From contig NZ_OCNH01000010.1 of assembly GCF_900230225.1 (NCBI RefSeq), positions 62,001-126,000 of the forward strand: DNA of 64,000 nucleotides, in the 5' to 3' direction. The number at the start of each line of letters is the position of its first letter. Within the stretch, counting starts at the first letter, position 1. This stretch comes from Spirosoma fluviale (GTDB lineage: Bacteria; Bacteroidota; Bacteroidia; Cytophagales; Spirosomataceae). The notes under the pieces were generated by a model. It ran no database searches, was not told the origin of the DNA, and worked only from the letters and a program-made list of their open reading frames with translations. A program made the translations under genes and the position numbers. Below, in pieces: positions 59,383 to 64,000 of the stretch.

Positions 59383-60957
59383 TTAATTCTTAACCTGCTC
59401 GCCCTGCCGGTTGATCGTCATGAGTTGTCCGTTCTGGAATACGGCAGCGGTGTTGCCCCGAAAGGGTGTAACGGCTTCAAATTCGGGTTTGATCACCCAT
59501 TCGTCCTGTTCGTTTATAAACCCCCAGCGACCCTGGCTCCGGGCACGACGCCAGCCCCGTTCGTCGGTGCCCAGCTCCACTTTGTCGTAGGGTTTATCCC
59601 CAAAAGCTTCCTTGTATTTTCCCTGCCGGGCGTCGGCGGGCGTGGCGGGTTTGGGCTCAGGTTCTGACGAGGCTATCTCTTCCTTTGGTTGTTTCCTGAT
59701 GACAGGCGGGTCTGCTTTTTTAGGCTTCTCCACAATGGCGACGTCAGACTTATCGATCATGTCTGGTGGTATATAGGTCTCTTCATCCGGACTGACTTCT
59801 ATTGGCTTTTGCGCTTGTTCCTGATTTATACTTCGTTTGCGACTTTTGCGTTTGCCCGATGAAGAGTCCGTTTTCTGTTCCATTCTGGCCTTTGGTTCAT
59901 CGTCCGGTGCCTGCGAATTATTTCGTTTAATGTACCAGTAAATGCCAGCCAGTAAGGCCAGCGCAAACAAAACGCCGTAGATGCCGCTTCGGTCCGGCTC
60001 GATAACCACCACCCGAACGGTACTTAAGGGATTGTTATTGGCGTCGAAAAGGGTGTAGTCTGTCGTTTTCGTTGGTTTCACCCAACCCCGGTTAACGGGC
60101 GAAAGTCCTTCTCCCAAATCATCGATCGTAACCGCCAGCAGGTTGTCTACCGACCAGGCCAGCGTAACGGGCTGGCCCTTCCGGACACGGCCTGGTGTGG
60201 CTGTAAACGACCGAACAACCGGAGGGCGCTCCGGGATTTTTTCCGTTGCAGCCGGTTGCGGTGGGGTTACTGACCGCGTTGGCGCAGGCGTTGGTGATGC
60301 AACTACGGGGGCCGGTCTGGTAGTGGTAGATCGATTAACTGGAGAAGGAGCCTGTCTGGTTACAACGGGATCAGGAACTGGAATAGACGGAGTCGGTTTG
60401 GCTATAGCTGGTTGAGGGGCCACCGCCGGAGCCGGTTTCGTAACCGCCGGTCCGGCCTTAACGGGAGGAACGACAGGTGCCGGTTGGGTTACCGCTGGTT
60501 CAGGAATAACGGCCTTGGGTGGCTCGGGTTTTCGATCAATGAGTTCCTCAAACGTGGGTGTTTCAACGGGTTTGGGAGCAGGTACAACAATGGGTTCGGT
60601 GCGTATTGGTTTCGAAGCCACCTCCAGTCGTTGCAATACCGTGGGTATCCATCGATTTTTGACAAAATCGGGCGATAACTTCAACGAAGCGGCTGCGTTG
60701 ATAATCTGATTTATGTCCTGTTCGATGTACTGGCTTCGCGATGGCACGGTTAGCCGGGCAATGCGCGTCTGTATACTCTGAAACAATAGACTATTGTTGG
60801 CAACTTCCTGATTTACATCACTGGCGCGTTTGATGGCCTCATCCTCCGATAAGCCCGCTTTCGGGGCGTCTTTAAGGTAGCCATTAGTACGCCAAACATC
60901 AGGGCCATAAAGCACGATAGCTTCACGAAGTCGATCGGTGAGTTCGGTTTCGGTCAT
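59383..60957 (-). CDS. membrane protein with Ig-like and C-terminal WG-repeat domains
   Basis: A 524-residue protein without a signal peptide. Residues 1-112 form a helical domain (TETELTDRLREAIVLYGPDVW, IARLTVPSRSQYIEQDINQI). A Pro/Thr/Val-rich linker (about 115-240) follows, then an Ig-like domain (RKGQPVTLAWSVDNLLAVTI, KPTKTTDYTLFDANN), one membrane helix (YGVLFALALLAGIYWYI, about 316-334), a charged linker, and a C-terminal WG-like repeat (RSQGRWGFINEQDEWVIKP, AAVFQNGQLMTINRQGE). A signal-anchor with the linker outside or inside is possible; topology is not settled. It ends the minus-strand operon and converges with the + operon at a 35-bp hairpin. Function unknown. Confidence 0.65.
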   Translation of the reverse strand: MTETELTDRLREAIVLYGPDVWRTNGYLKDAPKAGLSEDEAIKRASDVNQEVANNSLLFQSIQTRIARLTVPSRSQYIEQDINQIINAAASLKLSPDFVKNRWIPTVLQRLEVASKPIRTEPIVVPAPKPVETPTFEELIDRKPEPPKAVIPEPAVTQPAPVVPPVKAGPAVTKPAPAVAPQPAIAKPTPSIPVPDPVVTRQAPSPVNRSTTTRPAPVVASPTPAPTRSVTPPQPAATEKIPERPPVVRSFTATPGRVRKGQPVTLAWSVDNLLAVTIDDLGEGLSPVNRGWVKPTKTTDYTLFDANNNPLSTVRVVVIEPDRSGIYGVLFALALLAGIYWYIKRNNSQAPDDEPKARMEQKTDSSSGKRKSRKRSINQEQAQKPIEVSPDEETYIPPDMIDKSDVAIVEKPKKADPPVIRKQPKEEIASSEPEPKPATPADARQGKYKEAFGDKPYDKVELGTDERGWRRARSQGRWGFINEQDEWVIKPEFEAVTPFRGNTAAVFQNGQLMTINRQGEQVKN

Positions 60958-61003
60958 GGAGGAAAGACGGGCTTAATGCTATAATTGTGTAAAACACCGA
61001 ATT

Positions 61004-61582
61004 TCAATCGAACGTCACAACATTACGTCGATAATCTACTGAAATTTTACCGAACTGTGATAACGCCGACTGGCCGAGCAGCAAGGGTGCCTTGGCCGTT
61101 CTCACTACATTGGCGTTGACATTTTCGAGCACCCGGTTGCCAATCTGTACCGATTTGAGCCGAATAATAGCGCCGGGCGATATGTCGCCGTTGGCATTCT
61201 GAAAGCGGGCTTGCCCTACAACGTCATCGTCTGTAATGGTACCCTGCTTCATCATAAATTCGGCTTCGGTGGCCGATATGGAAATCAGGCTGGCGCCGGT
61301 ATCCAGGATAAACTTCATACGTGTTCCATTCACAATAACGGGGACGGTATAAACGCCGTTTTCTTTGCTCATGGTCACCTCAGTAGGGCCGCTGCCCATT
61401 TTTGTAAGTGTGGGTTGCCGGTTGGTGTCGGGGGGTGTTTCTGCCGGTTGTTTCTCCGTTTTGGCGGTGCTGTTGCGTTTGCTTCGGCGTGGCTGATGAC
61501 TACCCGACCGCGAGCATCCCGAACAGCCCGCCAGGTAAAGCAGGTTGCCGAGAAGGAGTAAGAGGATGAGTAGTTTTTTCAT
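61004..61582 (-). CDS. retropepsin-like aspartic protease, lipoprotein
   Basis: From ATG 61582 (the frame is open to 61648) this is a 192-residue lipoprotein: LLILLLLLGNLLYLAGCSGC gives a lipobox with cysteine. The mature part is a single retropepsin-type domain: VPVIVNGTRMKFILDTGASLISIS (catalytic Asp in DTGAS) and a C-terminal LLLGQSALSQFGKISVDYRRN. Such clan AA proteases act as dimers; the family also includes non-proteolytic members. The Asp is intact. It is translated from the same minus-strand transcript as the genes on either side (26 and 46 bases spacing). A periplasmic role in processing or sensing a surface partner is inferred. Confidence 0.8.
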   Translation of the reverse strand: MKKLLILLLLLGNLLYLAGCSGCSRSGSHQPRRSKRNSTAKTEKQPAETPPDTNRQPTLTKMGSGPTEVTMSKENGVYTVPVIVNGTRMKFILDTGASLISISATEAEFMMKQGTITDDDVVGQARFQNANGDISPGAIIRLKSVQIGNRVLENVNANVVRTAKAPLLLGQSALSQFGKISVDYRRNVVTFD

Positions 61583-61608
61583 GCTTGTTGAGATAACACT
61601 ATAAGGCC

Positions 61609-62988
61609 TTATTCGTACCGGATCAGCGCTTTTGTTTTTACGCGCCACGAGCCGTTCTCCAGTACGGCCTCACCGTCCCGACGCATGCTGATGCGGGTGT
61701 GTGAGGTCATATAACTGTTTTCGCTGTCGCAGGCGGGCTCAATCATGTAATTTCGATACGTAAGGAAACGTGCCACCCGACCCGGCTCCGCTTCGAACCG
61801 AAAGGTCGCCAGGGATGGATTTTTGGCGTCGATGCTGAACCGATAAGCGGATTCGGGGGAGAGGGAATCAGCTTTGTGCTGGCTGTCGAACTGCCCGTTT
61901 GGATCGGGTGGGGGAAAGTAAAACACCACTGAGCGAGCGGGTTGTGGAGCAGGTACGGGTGTAGGAACAGCTATTGGCGCAGGAACCGGTGTTGGCGCAG
62001 GTGCCTGTTCATTAACCGCCTGTTTTTGGACAGGTGTAGGCCGGGGTGGGGTCGGCTCAACGACCGACTCACTCTGGCGGGCTCGGGGAACTACTTTAGG
62101 GGCCGGGCTGGTACCGGGCGAGTTTGGCTGTCTGGTTAGTTGCCGAATAGCCGCCAATGGGTTGTCTGTGCCTAACTCAGTCACGATGGCGTCGAAGGCG
62201 CTGGCCTTCTGCACAACATCACTTTGTGGCTTCCTGGGCTCATTGACGGGTTTATTTCGTAGCCCGTCATTCTCCTTACTTAGCTTTTTGTTTTCTCTAA
62301 GTAGCCTGTCTACTTCATTTTGCGCTCCACGGTAGGCCAGTAGATAAACGGCACCGGCTCCTAAAATCAAGCCACCAACGGCCCCCAGAAGCAGCATCCA
62401 GAGTTGCTTTTTCTCCGCTTCTTTTGCCTGACGTTCCAACTGACTCAGCTGGAGCGTAGCGGGTGTTATACTCGTTTCTTCCTCCACGGCAGTTTGCGCA
62501 GCCGTGGAGGGGCTTTTGGCCGGAGCCGTTGCCTGTTGAGGTTCGGCAGGGGGAAGAATAGCGTCAATTTTGGCTAGAATCCGCGCCTGTACGTCCGGGC
62601 TCAAGGGCGTCCCGTAATTCTTATCGCGTTTGTATTTTTCGTAGAATATCGCCAGTTGCCTTCGGATGGCCACATTGGCTTCTTCGGGTGGAAGGCTTAC
62701 AAAACGAGCGGTGTTTTTCAGTTCGCTCAGTTCCTGCATCTTGGCACCTACCTGATCCCAGCTGCCAACTCCCCGGATTACCTGTTGCGGGTCGCAGCCG
62801 TCGTCACAGGCGAGCAACTGAGCGTAAATTTCCTGGGCTTTGGGCTGGCTTATCTTCGCGAAGACCGCAATAGCCACATCTTTCGTCAGAGTATCAACAG
62901 CCGCCTGATTCGCATTCTGGGCGAAGCTGAGCGAAGCCGACGCGAGTAGAACAACTGTCGTTCGAAACGTACATTTTAATAGGTTCAT
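61609..62988 (-). CDS. single-pass membrane protein with coiled coil, unknown function
   Basis: From ATG 62988 (21 codons into the frame) the protein has 459 residues. A signal peptide (about 1-23, LLASASLSFAQ) leads into a helical domain with a Cys pair (LLACDDGCDPQQVI), then a linker, a strong membrane helix (LWMLLLGAVGGLILGAGAVYLL, about 178-199), a coiled coil (NEVDRLLRENKKLSKENDGL), a Pro-rich stretch (PAPTPVPAPIAVPTPVPAPQ, about 310-335) and a C-terminal beta-rich domain ending WRVKTKALIRYE. The N-terminal domain is therefore outside the cytoplasm and the C-terminal domain inside if the signal is cleaved. A hairpin at 62995-63013 lies just before its start. Confidence 0.62.
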   Translation of the reverse strand: MNLLKCTFRTTVVLLASASLSFAQNANQAAVDTLTKDVAIAVFAKISQPKAQEIYAQLLACDDGCDPQQVIRGVGSWDQVGAKMQELSELKNTARFVSLPPEEANVAIRRQLAIFYEKYKRDKNYGTPLSPDVQARILAKIDAILPPAEPQQATAPAKSPSTAAQTAVEEETSITPATLQLSQLERQAKEAEKKQLWMLLLGAVGGLILGAGAVYLLAYRGAQNEVDRLLRENKKLSKENDGLRNKPVNEPRKPQSDVVQKASAFDAIVTELGTDNPLAAIRQLTRQPNSPGTSPAPKVVPRARQSESVVEPTPPRPTPVQKQAVNEQAPAPTPVPAPIAVPTPVPAPQPARSVVFYFPPPDPNGQFDSQHKADSLSPESAYRFSIDAKNPSLATFRFEAEPGRVARFLTYRNYMIEPACDSENSYMTSHTRISMRRDGEAVLENGSWRVKTKALIRYE

Positions 62989-62994
62989 TGTCGT

Positions 62995-63013
62995 ACCGGG
63001 CCACTGGCCCGGT
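62995..63013. promoter_or_regulatory. 8-bp hairpin immediately upstream of the start codon
   Basis: ACCGGGCC, three bases, GGCCCGGT. On the minus strand it ends six bases before the start codon at 62988. A stable stem here could restrict ribosome access. A second stem of 11 bp (63050-63080, one G.U-type pair) follows the end of the upstream gene; both lie in the 99-base gap. Confidence 0.5.
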
Positions 63014-63087
63014 TGTGTAAAATGAATGAGTTGTACAAGACAGAAGGGCACCGCCGGGCTAACGGGAGCAGCCCGACGGTACCAGTA

Positions 63088-64000
63088 TTATGCCAGCGCG
63101 TTTGCCAGTTTATTAATCGCGCCAATGAGCGGGTAGAAAAACAACGTTTCTTCAATAGGTGCCCCCAGTGCATCCGTCATGCCGCTGTATTCTGCCACAA
63201 CATCGCCCTCTTTGCGCTGGATGCCGTCCATGAGCGACGTATCCAGATGCGTCCGTAGTTCCTGCTGGGCAACAACCAGCGACCGCGACGACACGTTGAG
63301 GTTCCTGACGAAGCTGAATTGCTGGTTGATGGCAAAGAAGAAGTCAATAAACTCGTTGGTTTCCTTTAGCAATGACTCGACCACTTCCGGTTTCCGCAGG
63401 TCGGCGTAAGTAAGCGACTCAAACTCGTCGTTGAACGTGGCCGGATACACATAGCTGATCGCTTCCGTATCGACCGGGCGGTTGTTGGCCGGTTGCATCA
63501 GGGCACCTTTGCAGGTAACCTCTTTCGGTCCTTTGCGCTCGTAGAACAACGTTAAGCCACTGGTATCGTAGGTTTTATCGTACACTTTCTCAAAAATTGC
63601 CCGCGCCAGCTTCCCTAGCATCTGGTCGTCGGCGCTGATAATTGTCAGCACTTTCGAGCCCGTACCGCTGAAGGTGATGGCCCCCGGCAAACCAATGCCC
63701 CGGTGTTTCATGAGCCGGGCAACGTGGTACAGTAAGGCCGTGTAGAACAGCACAAACACTATTTTCAGGTCTTCGTCTTTAGCAAGCATACCATTGAACG
63801 ACAGCATGTTTTTGGCTTTTACATCGTTGCTCTTCTCAATGGAGAACCAGAAAGCCATGATGTCTTCCGAGCGGTTTGTATCCAGCATTCGCCGGTTGTT
63901 GTCGCTCAGGTTGCCAAGACTCTGGCTGTCGAGCAGCGTCTGTATTCGATCGGCATATTTGCGGATAAACCCGTTGTGGCTGGCAGCACCGTATTCGCTG
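63088..64000 (-). CDS. probable actin/Hsp70-superfamily ATPase, C-terminal part (N-terminus outside window)
   Basis: The frame is open to the window edge with no stop (residues ...AASHNGFIRKYADRIQT), so only the last 304 or so residues are seen. They contain features of the C-terminal subdomain of actin/Hsp70 ATPases: the helix FVLFYTALLYHVARLMK, the adenosine-type motif LPGAITFSGTGSKVLTII, and the late PKEVTCKGALMQPANN, comparable to the conserved AVAxGAA of Hsp70. No catalytic phosphate loop can be seen because it lies upstream. This family assignment is my inference from motif order. It heads the minus-strand operon that includes a coiled-coil membrane protein, retropepsin lipoprotein and WG-repeat protein. 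Confidence 0.45.
   Translation of the reverse strand, partial: SEYGAASHNGFIRKYADRIQTLLDSQSLGNLSDNNRRMLDTNRSEDIMAFWFSIEKSNDVKAKNMLSFNGMLAKDEDLKIVFVLFYTALLYHVARLMKHRGIGLPGAITFSGTGSKVLTIISADDQMLGKLARAIFEKVYDKTYDTSGLTLFYERKGPKEVTCKGALMQPANNRPVDTEAISYVYPATFNDEFESLTYADLRKPEVVESLLKETNEFIDFFFAINQQFSFVRNLNVSSRSLVVAQQELRTHLDTSLMDGIQRKEGDVVAEYSGMTDALGAPIEETLFFYPLIGAINKLANALA

Overview
The window looks like a chromosomal segment of a free-living Bacteroidota, most likely a Cytophagales member near Spirosoma or its relatives. Reasons: moderate to high GC, few Shine-Dalgarno-like sites, several exact Bacteroidota-type -7 promoter boxes (TAnnTTTG), a type IX secretion cargo domain, a Thermus-type isocitrate dehydrogenase, and many Bacteroidota-restricted exported proteins. 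The genus is an inference. I see no rRNA, tRNA, CRISPR array, transposase or phage block. About 52 genes fill the window densely.

Layout. 1-2.4 kb: end of an alpha/beta hydrolase, an esterase, a 425-base hairpin-rich gap, and a monooxygenase-domain membrane protein. 2.4-6.4 kb: HdeD-like membrane protein, SDR oxidoreductase, GH18 chitinase-like enzyme, VOC-family protein and a PIN-domain toxin/antitoxin pair. 6.6-14.4 kb: M61 peptidase, a large SWIM/SNF2 helicase, a small overlapping pair of unknown genes, and a Bcr/CflA drug exporter. 14.5-25.7 kb: M1 and M20 peptidases, amidase, DUF892 protein, gamma-glutamyltransferase, GH5 glycosidase, TIM-barrel sugar isomerase, and a PagL-like lipid A deacylase. 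25.8-34.8 kb: isocitrate dehydrogenase, a beta-lactamase-fold protein that lacks the usual omega-loop glutamate, a zinc protease-like protein, a trans-sulfuration enzyme, an aminotransferase and an outer-membrane protein. 34.8-39 kb: three DEAD-box helicases in a row. 39-49.6 kb: a second sugar isomerase, a T9SS cargo protein, DinB, glycine-zipper, lipoprotein, hydrolase, cupin, SDR, old yellow enzyme and YpfJ-type peptidase genes. 49.8-56.8 kb: a CotH/lamin-tail exported protein and an orphan hybrid histidine kinase. 57-64 kb: two facing operons of mostly unrecognised envelope proteins. One of them starts with what I read as the C-terminal half of an actin/Hsp70-superfamily ATPase, followed by two proteins with membrane segments and a lipoprotein retropepsin.

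Two layers of non-coding structure stand out. First, nearly every convergent gene end, and many other gene ends, carry a long, almost perfect inverted repeat (up to 35 bp of stem). Several overlap stop codons and most are unrelated in sequence. Second, three gaps carry copies of one repeat family built on CCGACCGTCCCGGTCGGG arranged as an inverted pair, like a REPIN. Two further dispersed-looking inverted repeats flank the middle DEAD-box gene.

The best candidate for an undescribed system is the 57-64 kb region. Its products are predicted to span cytoplasm, inner membrane, periplasm and outer membrane. Functions of individual genes there are mostly inferred from visible motifs, and no database search was possible.
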